Below the pieces are notes generated by a model that ran no database searches, was not told the DNA's origin, and saw only the letters and a list, made by a program, of their open reading frames with translations. A stretch of 64,000 nt of DNA, from NCBI GenBank assembly GCA_948099385.1, contig CANUEZ040000199.1:2490001-2554000 (forward strand). The letters run 5' to 3'. Source of the DNA: Fasciola hepatica (lineage: Eukaryota > Platyhelminthes > Trematoda > Plagiorchiida > Fasciolidae). A program made the position numbers and the translations under genes. Shown here in pieces: positions 1 through 10,520 of this stretch (position 1 is the first letter of the stretch; each line of letters starts with the position of its first letter).

Positions 1-2934
1 GTGAGAGGCTATCCTACGGCGTAGTTCAGAAGGCACGAGAATACACATTCCAAATGAAGCTTGCCTGTGAACTTGGGTGAAAGACATGATTTTGCTAAGA
101 ATTAGATTGCCTAATTTCATTTCTTGTTTGGTTTCGAATGATTTCGCTATCAGCACGTTAAATACACTAATGGACAAATCAGCGAGTCCTGAAAAGTGGC
201 AGTTTTGATGCTATTGTTTACTGTAAACTAGACTCTTTTTGAATATGATCATGGACTCCATGCGATGCCTCCTCCCGTGCTTTAAGCCCATAACTCTCCC
301 ATCTTGGAAAATCCTTCGTTTGTTCTGATGGTACCCTCAACCATCTGCGAATTCGAGATGATGACGACTAATTCCGAAGATCGATTTAATTATGATTTCA
401 CAGTCACTGATCAATGAAGTCGAAGATGTAGAAAACGAAAACCCTCTGGATCGACCAATAATTATTTGAAGAAAAACCGCTTTGTCTAACACATTGTATC
501 ACTCTACGATTTAGCTAGCAAGGTATATGAAAAGTCTTTGCCATTTTTCTCATCACGTGAAGGAGGGGATAGTTATTATTATTTTAAACCGTGCGAACCA
601 GAAAAACCATTCATAAACAGCTTTCCCAGATCATCATAGTATGCGAGAGTTTGATCGAATGAAAAACAGTCGGATCACAGTTTTGTGCATATCTTACTCT
701 GTCGCTTCCAGATGTATTCTCCTCTCGACGACTGATGAGCGTTGTAAAAACGTGCTCATGTTAGCGCACTACTAATGCTTATATTTGTAATAAGAGTAAC
801 AATATTAGTTATTATGAAAATAATAATCATAAATGGCTTACTCCATCTTGTAGGATTTTATCAAGTTTGGCAAACAAGATGCATGCATAAAGTACTAAAA
901 ATTACGTTTTTCCTGTCGTCCATTGCAGAGCTTTAACCTCGATAAAAATAGAATTATGTACTCAGCTGTATCAATCTTTGCAACTTACATGACGTGATTG
1001 GGGCTTTTGTGATGAAGTTGATCTAAGTGGTACAAGTGCCCGATCTCAGTGGGACTTGAGGTCCGGGGTCTGAGGCCTGGAGGACACCACCCACGGCTTA
1101 TTACCACCTGTGCCTCACCAGCTCACCTACACGGGCGTATGGACACTCGGGAGGCTTCTGAGATTTTGCGAACCAATCCTAATGCCGTTCAAATTGCACC
1201 AGCAGATAGCTTCCGATATACTTCAGGATTTCCTTATGTATCAATCGATTTCAACAATTTGTATACACGGGGAAGTTTGGTTATAAACTCGTGGATGACA
1301 TCCAGTTGTAGAACGCGAAAGACCAAAGTACTTCCTCGGGGGTTGCTTTCGTTTGAACTGTGAAACACAGAAGAAAGAAAACTCCAGGAGCCCAAGGCTC
1401 AGTAAGTGCATCAACAAGGTCCTTTGCTTAAAATAATCGAATACAAAATGGCTACCAACAGTCAGCTCACTACACAGGCATGAGTAAGTATAGACCATCC
1501 CAGGTCAACAACTTTCGACATTTGGATCATTTCAGTGCTTTTTGGCTACGTCAAACCAAATTAGACGCTTAATTCCAACCATAAAATATCGTCCACACGA
1601 AATTTTTCTCAAGCAGTAGCTTTTTATTCTAGTTCCCTGATTTTGGATGTGACCTCGCTGTTTCAGGTAATCAGAGGTGAGAATAATCGTAACGTGCATA
1701 GTCGTAAGTAGAGGAAATTCCGCAATCACAGGTCCGGACATAATCTCTTCCTGATTTGTTTCCAATTGGTGAACACGGAAAACATATCCTTGGTTCATTA
1801 TGTGTATTCCAGGTCAGGATACAGCCGGGTAACAGTGATTGGGCAAGTTAAAAGTAATAATTCAGAGGAGCTTTGTGACCCTAAGGAACTCGCTTCTATC
1901 GCATAACGTATGCACCTTATCCAGACTCGCTTATCAGTGGGATTCGTGCAAAGCAGTGAGCGTATTGATCAATCAGTTGGAAGAAAATAGTCCTATTCGG
2001 TTCCGATTATACCTTAATCAGCTTCACTGATATATCTACATCCGGCCGCTGATAGGACTGAGAGCTAGATATAGGAGTGTGATTCTCACCTTTGATCAGT
2101 TAGTGATCAAAATAAGCAACCTTTGTTTTGTTGATCTTTGACCTTGGGTTATCAAATGTTAGGAACTGCTTTTGGCGTGCACAAATCCAATGGCTATTAT
2201 CATTCGACATCTGGTATCCTCGAACTCGTTCTCTGTCTCGCCATCAAATTGAGTGCTAAAAATCATTGATCCCTATAGTGTCCTGCTTAACGTTTATAAA
2301 TTACTGCAGAACCCGTGGAAGAGGGTGTCTATTGATTTAATTAGTTCCTAATAGATTCAGACGAAAGTCAAAGAGGAAAAGAGAACAGTCATCGATCGCC
2401 TTTGTACAAAAATGTCGGCGGTCGAACACTGAGAACAGTCGGGAATAGAAACAAGATAAACGTTTTCCAAATTAGACCATGAAGAAACTAGTTCGCGATG
2501 CTTTCTCTTAAACTGATGTTGGAGGGGCAAATACAAAACATTTCCATAATGCAGATAATTCGCCTAAAAGCTAATCGAAAAGCGTATTTTCTGTACAAGT
2601 GACAAACTAAAGATCAGTTTTATTCAATCCGAAGACATCAATGTAAAAACAAGTGAAGTTAAAGTCAAAACTTGATTTTATTATAATCAAGAGTTGGATG
2701 GGGTAACGAACCGGGGAAACTTCGTGAATTTCACCTGCTGAAGGTGGAAATCACACAAATATTTTTGTGGTGCCTTGTAGTTAGCATCGAAAAATATCTA
2801 ATCCGACTTAATGTACAACGCGATGCATAATGATGCGAAAATATTCTTTATATATCACTCTTTGATCTGGGAACAAAGTGTGACCCAGGTTTTGGGAAAG
2901 CCAAAAAACTGGGACTAGATATTTCTCAAGGGAA
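1..2934. other. No gene recognised
   Basis: Only short, stop-rich reading frames are visible on either strand. A GC-richer patch at about 1049-1230 stands out from the AT-rich surroundings and may be a piece of a dispersed repeat, but no second copy was identified in this window. Confidence 0.4.
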
Positions 2935-3880
2935 AAGAAACTCCAGCCTGTGAGCAAGCGAGTCTCTTTCTGCTCGGGCGACAATTCTCTCCTCATACTA
3001 AGCGTGAAGCTTTAGAAGCGTTACTGAAGCTGGGAAGCACGGGTCTCAAGCGAATACGCATTCACCAGTTGTAGGCCAGATTGCTCAACTATAATTTCGC
3101 AATAAAATACCATCCTGGTAAAGAAAATCAAACAGACTCCCCCCTGACAAAATAGAACACAAAGAGAATAAAGCAGAATAACTACTCGTTATCGAGTTAA
3201 CACGTAAAGAGATTTCAGCAGTTACAGTAAATGAACTAAGGAGGGCTACTGTTGAAGATAATACACAGTTTTGTGTCCGACAGTTCTTTTCAAGTATATG
3301 GCCTCACCAGACCAAAGCAACTTCTCAGATTTGTCCATTTTATGTTCTATGTAACGAACCGTCTCTAATCGACGAATGCCTTACGCGTGACAGAAATTTT
3401 GTAGCTCCAAACATTGTCAACTTCACAGCTACATTCTATGCACATGGCGACCTCCTTGGCACCATTCAGACTAAAAAGAAAGCCTGATCGTGGTTCTGGT
3501 GGCCAGGAACGTCGAATTCCTTAGAAAATAATGCCAATCACAGCCGGCCATGCCTAATGTTTCGTGGGGGTTCAAAAGCAGTTTATTCATCAATACAGAC
3601 AATAGTCCCTCCAAGGAGGCCTTGGTTCAAAATTGTTACATATATCATTGGCCCATTCAGTTTAGTCACTCCCGGACAAAAGAACTTCTTTTTAGATACT
3701 TGCTTCAGTGAAAAATGACTTGAGATATCTGCGTGTGGTGGGGGAGGGCAACAAAGGCATCATTCTTTGATTAAGGCACTTGTTTTTTCGATATAGCCTA
3801 CAGGAGGAAATAGTTACAAACAACGGCCCACGCGTCACTAGTCAAGATGTTATTTCTTCACTGATTAATCCCACTTCACT
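2935..3880 (+). mobile_element. Ty3/Gypsy LTR-retrotransposon pol remnant (RNase H to integrase)
   Basis: Reading through stops and shifts, the plus strand gives in order the end of RNase H (ALEALLKLGSTG near 3010-3045), the connection motif YHPGKENQTD (3108-3140), the end of the integrase zinc-binding domain (SWFWWPG near 3487-3508), PPRRPWFK (about 3605-3630) and the core motif NNGPRVTSQDV (3813-3851). In intact Ty3/Gypsy integrases the last motif reads DNGP.F.S, so one catalytic aspartate is replaced by asparagine. The frame is broken repeatedly and no LTRs, gag or protease were found. It is a dead fragment; the order of domains and the connection motif make the family assignment fairly safe. 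Confidence 0.75.
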
Positions 3881-3914
3881 ATATATACCGAAAACATAAA
3901 TAGCGAAATAGTTC

Positions 3915-4015
3915 GTTTTCGGTAACATCATCCTAGTGGCTAATACAGTTGCATTCATAGGTTAGAAATGCATAACTGTAACGGTATTAGCCACTAGGAT
4001 GATGTTACCGAAAAC
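3915..4015. repeat. Hairpin with perfect 32-bp arms
   Basis: Bases 3915-3946 (begins gttttcggtaacatcatcct) are the exact reverse complement of 3984-4015. A 37-base spacer lies between them. A few bases beyond each inner end also pair imperfectly. It lies about 35 bases after the Gypsy remnant. It could be a small foldback or MITE-like element or a terminal piece of a larger element; no internal gene fits. Confidence 0.85.
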
Positions 4016-4906
4016 TATCTTAATTGTTACTTAGAAATTAGGATTAAAAGACACTACCGAACAAGAAGTTCAGTCCAGTGGCAAAAGGTGCGGTAGACTT
4101 TCTTAACTGCAGGTTGAAGGAATTTATTCAAGCAATCCTTTGTTGGGTAAAAGTTAGGAGGATACTGTTCTGGAAGCCGGATTTGCACACCGAATCATGT
4201 GCCATTCAGTAACAAACAAAATACCGACAGAACTTAGGTTTAGGCGTCTTATTTGAAAAAACCGAATGCTACACATTTATTCGCGCAGAACAACTATCCG
4301 GACCAACCTGAACATCGATAGAGATATAAAGCTACTTGTGAAAAGACAGCTGCGCATCGCAACTCAAGAACGTCGTCCCCCACAAAACCGCTGTGTAACA
4401 AATGGTCCGGTACAGCTAGAGAAGCCGTTATAAATTCACCGTACCTTTGGGACAAGCACCTACTAACTGGCAAATGGACGTGAGGTAAATATCTCAAGGT
4501 TGTTTACAAGTATGCGGCGATACGAATATGGGCCCTCACCTAGCTACTACAGCCCCACGTAGTAAGGGCAACAGCGACGTTCAACCCAGGAAAAATCGGG
4601 CCATTCGAGAGATACGGATACAGCACATCGTCTCGTTGACACTAAGATTGGTGCCGGAGGCTCGATCCTTTCAAGGTAGAGACGTCCATCATAAAAAATC
4701 CAAAGTACCGCCGGATATCTGCTAACTGTACACCCTGTGGTCTGGACTGTCACAAACAGTAATCGTGTCATGAGAGGATCCGTGATCTTCTGCCGAGAGG
4801 AGAGGTTGCGGTGTTCTATCCACGAAAAGGAAACCAAAGCAAAAAATAACATGAGCCGAAGCTCAGTTAACGCATCAGCAAGTGCAAACGCGTATATTAG
4901 CCCAAC
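4016..4906. other. No gene recognised
   Basis: At 4528-4924 both strands are open over 200-380 bases, with no motif or convincing splice sites. This looks like a GC-richer patch rather than a gene. Confidence 0.35.
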
Positions 4907-5814
4907 ATCACCATGGCGGCTCACAGTCCGGCCATTGCATTATAATTTGAATATACCACGTCACCTTTGAACTTTATTTTCCGTTGGTTGTCACTTTTTT
5001 GAACTCGTCTAAGTCAGATGCCCCCGGAATACAGAACGACGTCTAAGAAATGGCTGTTTCATTTTCACCTGCTTGTGCACCCGAATACGATTAGAAATTT
5101 GTGGAAAAAACTAATCACTAGCCTAATATCACCGCTGCTCTCTATTCCTTTCGTTTTGGGCTGCAAGTGCATGGCGCTGTGTTCTCATGCGACAAGCAAA
5201 TCGATCGATAACAGTGCACACCACACATACTCCAGGACAAATAAAAGGTAAACACATTCCACATTGCACTCTGCAAGCAAAGTCTGAATCAATCCGTCCT
5301 CACGCGACATTTAATAAAGTTACAACTCCTTCGTTCACAACTGATCACGAACCTTCCAATAAGTTTGACGACTTTGGTGGAGTCGAGTTATACACAAGGC
5401 AAAGTTTATTGTGGCACCTGTTGGTGGTGAACATATTATAGACCCCTTGTGAGATTCTCCCACAAGGTATATTTCAATTAAGCACTTTGAAGGACTTATC
5501 AGGTTTATACTCATTGATATGACATTGAAGTAAGACCATAAAGGGTTTGAAAACTCCATTATCAGCCACCCCAGCGTACCTTTAATAAATAGGATATCCA
5601 TTGACATGGAAACATAAGATCAAATACAGAATGTAAGCTTACAGCATGCGATATTCGCCATGGACTGGGTTCTTGAATGGAGTAATCCGGTTGTTCGTTG
5701 TCGAATTGATCCAACTGCTAAAAGTCCTTGACCCCGACGGGGTTCAAACTCACGCATGGAAGTTTTCCCCATATTGGTACCGCGCATGCTGCACCACCTG
5801 AGCAGAGGACCCAA
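4907..5814 (-). repeat. Left arm of 908-bp inverted repeat
   Basis: This block is the reverse complement of 8522-9429; paired positions sum to 14336. Every stretch compared was identical except near the outer edge (about 4905-4925), and all reading frames in the two arms translate identically. The inner end, read on the minus strand, begins with a segment (ctcaggtggtgcagcatg, then gagtttgaacccc about 50 bases on) that loosely resembles pol III A and B boxes. The arms may therefore be two copies of a tRNA-headed non-autonomous element placed head to head, rather than one inverted duplication. No protein domain was recognised in the arm. Confidence 0.9.
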
Positions 5815-7029
5815 GGCAAAGAGGATTTCCATCGGAGTGGTTCTATTAACATCGAATAATCACCATTTCTATTTAATGAAATTCATGGTAACAGGCCTAT
5901 ATGGTTGTTATCCCCTTATCCAAATGAACACTCTCCCATTGTACTTGGTGTCCGAGAGGCATATCTCCTGTACCTCTAGTACACGAGGTTCGTATCCGAA
6001 CAAAGCTGTTCCTTGTCATCCGGTTCAATGTCACGAATGAACAACTGGCATTTGTGCTGGTCGTCAATCCAAGACACACGAACAAGTCTACAGGTCATTC
6101 TAGTTGGTGCAGTATTACTTTAAGGCACTCCCTTTACAGTGTGCACATAGGCCAGCAAAGACTAAAAAGTAAAACCTTTCTTGAAATTTTTGCTGGGCTC
6201 TTAAGATCAAAATGAAAAGACGGAGCAATCACATAACCATCAACGAGACGGAGTAAGTTTCTGTTCCTTCAAAAATTGCCCCCATCCCCTTAAATAAGCG
6301 GCGGTCCCGAGACTCCGCAAAGCACTTTTGGAATGCTTCAAACAAGCCCGACAAGCTTGCACTTTCAAGTGATTTAGTCTACCATCGCATGAGAGCAAAT
6401 CATGGAAATAACTATGAACGTCAGACACAGTTATAAGTTTACAATCTCTATTCTGACAACTAATGTGTTTATCACTTATTTTGAATTCATTTGATTATCC
6501 CAAGAGAGAAGGTCGTCTGACAATCGATCGGAATGTGAGAATAAGATTAGTCATACCAAGGGATCATCGAGCGTTTTGATGTTGCAGAACGGACAGTGTG
6601 CAGATGAATTTATCGGTGTAAAAGTACGGATGATTGTCAACAGCTCCGAGGGAGCAGGAGACCATGCAATGATGATGCTGAGACTCTGCAACTTTCACTT
6701 TGTCCTGCTCAGCAGCTGTGATCGGTAACTTATCTCACTGTGAGGCCATCATCCTCAGTGTGTACCATCGATTCATTGAATATGGATTTCGGTCCAACGG
6801 GAGCATTCTTTTCATTTTGTTGGCTGAATATCACCGAAAGTTACGTTTTGGAGTGACAACTGTGAAAGAGAATTTACAGTAACGAAAAAACTGAAATATG
6901 CCATTTGGATTAATAAACCAGTATTTTCGATATTCAAGCTCGACCTTTGAATGCGTGTTTGGAAGCATATATCTGAAACTAATAACGGTGATATGATAAC
7001 AGCAACAATGTAGCGTGGTGGAGTTTCAG
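5815..7029. other. Inverted-repeat spacer, first part; no gene assigned
   Basis: Unique-looking DNA between the two 908-bp arms. A plus-strand frame at 6716-6882 follows a pyrimidine-rich AG (ctttgtcctgctcag) and is open for 55 codons. Without a clear donor or motif it is left unassigned. Confidence 0.3.
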
Positions 7030-7527
7030 GGCATGTCTGAGGGGTCATCTGATGGGAAGACCGGAGGTAGCCGATATTCCTGGACGGTATCGTCAAATGC
7101 CACGTTTACCTAGAAGTCCATATCCGACTCATCCTACCACCGGTGAGCACAAATACTAAAAAGATTAACGTATCAGATCCCAGATCCGTTCTGAGCGTAT
7201 CGAGAAAACGATAAGCCGTACGATTTGTCATAGGTAAGTGTTTATTGTTCGGTAACTCAACGTTATCGGAAAAGATGGTAGTTAGTGGATGAGTCGATTC
7301 TCAGCTGGTCTTCAGAAAGATCACCTGCAGCAATTGAAAAGTCGACTGACTGCCATGTTTTCCGTTAAGGCTCTGTTACCGAACAGTGAATACTTACCTA
7401 TACTGAGAAGATTTCCTAGAACCGCAAATCGTGCCCTTGTAGCAATCGAGTTTATTGAGCATCACCGTACAAACGCGCTTTTGCTGTCACCTCAGTCATC
7501 CGATGTAGGTCCAATCAATCATCTTGG
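7030..7527 (+). CDS. Candidate two-exon stretch of an unknown protein
   Basis: Exon 7030-7142 follows gagtttcag and ends at the strong donor gtgagc; exon 7305-7527 follows gattctcag and ends at gtagga. The first exon ends in phase 1 and the second begins with the two bases that complete the codon, so they join in frame across a 162-base intron. The joined product (about 111 residues) is rich in Arg and Pro at first (RYRQMPRLPRSPYP), then has a charged helical stretch (KDHLQQLKSRLTAMF). No family was recognised and further exons are missing on both sides. The acceptor of the first exon has a weak pyrimidine tract. The pair lies inside the spacer of the 908-bp inverted repeat. The model is an inference from splice sites and phase. 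Confidence 0.35.
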
Positions 7528-8521
7528 GTAGGAAGAGGATGGGATACAAATCCAAGAAGATGCGGAAGACATCTTGAGATGATGAATGGGACAGTATCCT
7601 ACATGATATTATCAAAAGATTGGTAGTGAGCTTGACTGGACGAGTAAGTCCTCTCATACCGTCCTAAGGTGACAGTACCATATACTAGTGATTAGCTATT
7701 TGAGAAGGATGACACCATTCTATTTACAATGAAATTTTCTGATTTCATTGAACGATTTCACTGGTGCACAATGGTTTTTTTTATTTCAGAAGGGGCAGAT
7801 ATTAAGTGATTAGTGCAAATAGAAATCCTTCACGCATTATCAGCAAGCTGATAATTTCAGCTGGAAAGCCAATAAATGCAAACAGAAAAAAGCCTAATCC
7901 GCTTATGATGTGCGTATTATGTGAATATGGTCCAGTGCAGCTGCGTAGAATATTTTGAAAAAGTTGTAATTAGAGTGCCGTACAATCCTTTGCCATCATT
8001 AGGAAAGTTTAGTTCAGATACATTTATATATTCATGAAAACCATGCGCACGTAAGAAGGATTTCTAACCATAAAATACCGTATTCTTCTGGCCGTATTGC
8101 TTCAGCGATTTCCCGTCTGTTTTTCTATCGAAAGCCGAATAAGCCTAATCTTTCCTAAATCGGAAAAGAATTACGCCTATGTCTGAAAGGGCATAATATT
8201 ACGGCACGCCTCAGAACGAAGGAAAACAAATTTGTCTGAGTTCCACAAAAAAACGATTTTTGCCCAATAATTTGTTCTCAGCTTCGGCAAGAAAGCCAAT
8301 AGCCACTTTGAAATTCCGGAACCTTTGAAACTTCGAGAGGGCCCAACTTTATCAAAAAGTAGAACAGTATGTGTAGGTCAGAATAATGTCCATTTGATGA
8401 TAAGAAATTGTACTGACCCTTGGGATCAAAATACCACGACGAGGTTACTGAACCTAGTTCTCTACTAAACTGGTTATTAGTGAACAAGTGTGATCCGTAA
8501 TGAAAACTACAAAGCTTTGGC
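7528..8521. other. Inverted-repeat spacer, last part; no gene recognised
   Basis: AT-rich DNA with short stop-rich frames on both strands. Nothing recognisable. Confidence 0.3.
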
Positions 8522-9429
8522 GTGGGTCCTCTGCTCAGGTGGTGCAGCATGCGCGGTACCAATATGGGGAAAACTTCCATGCGTGAGTTTGAACCCCGTC
8601 GGGGTCAAGGACTTTTAGCAGTTGGATCAATTCGACAACGAACAACCGGATTACTCCATTCAAGAACCCAGTCCATGGCGAATATCGCATGCTGTAAGCT
8701 TACATTCTGTATTTGATCTTATGTTTCCATGTCAATGGATATCCTATTTATTAAAGGTACGCTGGGGTGGCTGATAATGGAGTTTTCAAACCCTTTATGG
8801 TCTTACTTCAATGTCATATCAATGAGTATAAACCTGATAAGTCCTTCAAAGTGCTTAATTGAAATATACCTTGTGGGAGAATCTCACAAGGGGTCTATAA
8901 TATGTTCACCACCAACAGGTGCCACAATAAACTTTGCCTTGTGTATAACTCGACTCCACCAAAGTCGTCAAACTTATTGGAAGGTTCGTGATCAGTTGTG
9001 AACGAAGGAGTTGTAACTTTATTAAATGTCGCGTGAGGACGGATTGATTCAGACTTTGCTTGCAGAGTGCAATGTGGAATGTGTTTACCTTTTATTTGTC
9101 CTGGAGTATGTGTGGTGTGCACTGTTATCGATCGATTTGCTTGTCGCATGAGAACACAGCGCCATGCACTTGCAGCCCAAAACGAAAGGAATAGAGAGCA
9201 GCGGTGATATTAGGCTAGTGATTAGTTTTTTCCACAAATTTCTAATCGTATTCGGGTGCACAAGCAGGTGAAAATGAAACAGCCATTTCTTAGACGTCGT
9301 TCTGTATTCCGGGGGCATCTGACTTAGACGAGTTCAAAAAAGTGACAACCAACGGAAAATAAAGTTCAAAGGTGACGTGGTATATTCAAATTATAATGCA
9401 ATGGCCGGACTGTATGCCGCCATGGTAGT
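8522..9429 (+). repeat. Right arm of 908-bp inverted repeat
   Basis: Reverse complement of 4907-5814, with no difference seen in the stretches compared. The inner edge falls at the sequence gtcctctgctcaggtggtg; beyond it (towards 8500) and beyond about 9430 the two copies are unrelated. Both arms being so alike means the duplication, insertion or gene conversion that made them is recent. Confidence 0.9.
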
Positions 9430-10042
9430 GGTCTGCCAGCGTAGTTCTGGTGGCATTTACTTCCTCGTGATATTGTGCGAAAGTTGTCCCACTAGTATAA
9501 GTATTACAGGGTTGATCATACTTCATTATCTTTCATGTATCAAGTTATCAGTACGATGGAATCCTACTTTTTCTACTTGAGTTCTACCGAATGGAATTCT
9601 TGTGTCCCCGACTAATTTTTTCCCATTGAAGCCGAAATCCAAAATATGCACAATATATTCAGGATGATCTCACTGCAGGAAAACATTTGCTTACTTCAGC
9701 CACGGTAGTTGTTTCTATCTTGAGAATCAAACGGACTTCAGGGAGGGGAATTTGCGACCAAACAAAAAGCAAAGTTCCATGGAAGCAAGGAGAGATTGGG
9801 GGAATTTACCGATATGGTTGGTCTTTAATCCACCTTTCTGGCACAGGGAAATTTCGGATTATGAATGGCTAGAACTTCGGCTCTGTTGGATACTCAGGAC
9901 CTTGTGCTGGAGTAGCATATTTAAAGGCATTGCTGGGGCCAACAATGCCTCGGACCCCACTGATCTCGTGTTATCGATGATCTACTTTTTGCAGTTTTCA
10001 TTGATGACGTCTTCGAGTCAAGTAGTGTACCATCATTTTACG
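9430..10042. other. No gene recognised
   Basis: Plus-strand frames at 9687-10045 overlap each other in two phases without splice sites or motifs. Nothing supported. Confidence 0.3.
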
Positions 10043-10246
10043 TAACCACACCGAAAAGTGTTCCGTTAAATAATGATGCAACTGAATCTCTGTCCTGCTT
10101 GAGTTGACAGCACAATATCCACACTGAAATCGGCAAATGGATTTGGGGTCGGCGGAAAGCGGAGGTGTTCTTTCGCGGGGAAGTGGGTTGTGAAGGCAAC
10201 TATTACGTCGAAATATACAACGGGATACGGTGACTGCTGTATGCAC
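10043..10246 (-). CDS. Candidate exon with a C2H2-like zinc-finger segment
   Basis: On the minus strand the AG of ctattcag is followed by an open frame of exactly 68 codons ending at gtaaaa. It contains CRFQCGYC followed by RTEIQLHHYLTEH, which matches the C-x2-C ... H-x(4-5)-H spacing of a C2H2-type finger. A second minus-strand phase (10066-10287) is also open and equally protein-like, so the frame choice is uncertain. No neighbouring exon was joined to it. Confidence 0.25.
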
Positions 10247-10319
10247 CTGAATAGATGCAGAGGTAAGATACTGGACGTAACTCCCATTTATTACTTCGTT
10301 TTTGAAAACATGGTGATGT

Positions 10320-10520
10320 GGTAGAATTTTATTGCTCAGTTACCCAGCGTAGTCGAAATCGTTGGTAGTTTGTCAACGCTTCGGTCACCACGGGTAATCT
10401 TTCTCAAGACTGGTTCGGTTGTAAAACCAGTCTTGAAAAATATTACTCGTGGTGACCGAAACGTCGACAACCTACCAACGATTTTGACTACGCTGTGTAA
10501 TTGAGCAATAAAATTCTACC
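10320..10520. repeat. 201-bp hairpin of two Penelope-type termini in opposite orientation
   Basis: Left arm 10320-10415 pairs with right arm 10425-10520 at roughly 85-90 per cent, with about 9 bases between. Each arm carries the terminal signature of the Penelope-like elements in this window: CTTGA..AAA, a stem of the type TTACCCGTGG / ggtgacc, then cGAAacGT, and an outer end close to aaattctacc. The same signature is seen at 17341-17420, 20284-20360 and 43345-43400. In that family this segment corresponds to the hammerhead-ribozyme motif in the terminal repeats. It is most likely a non-autonomous or rearranged Penelope end pair. Confidence 0.75.

Noticed and set aside
729..760. CTGATGAG string on the plus strand, possible hammerhead
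   Set aside because: No GAAA box follows the short stem and no flanking stems pair.
8522..8620. Possible tRNA gene at the inner edge of the inverted repeat
   Set aside because: A/B-box-like strings are present, but no cloverleaf with acceptor and anticodon stems can be drawn. Treated as a SINE-like head at most.
10066..10287. Alternative minus-strand frame containing FPAKEHLRFPPTPNPFADF
   Set aside because: It overlaps the finger-like frame in another phase and has no matching splice sites. At most one of the two can be real, and the finger-like one has better borders.
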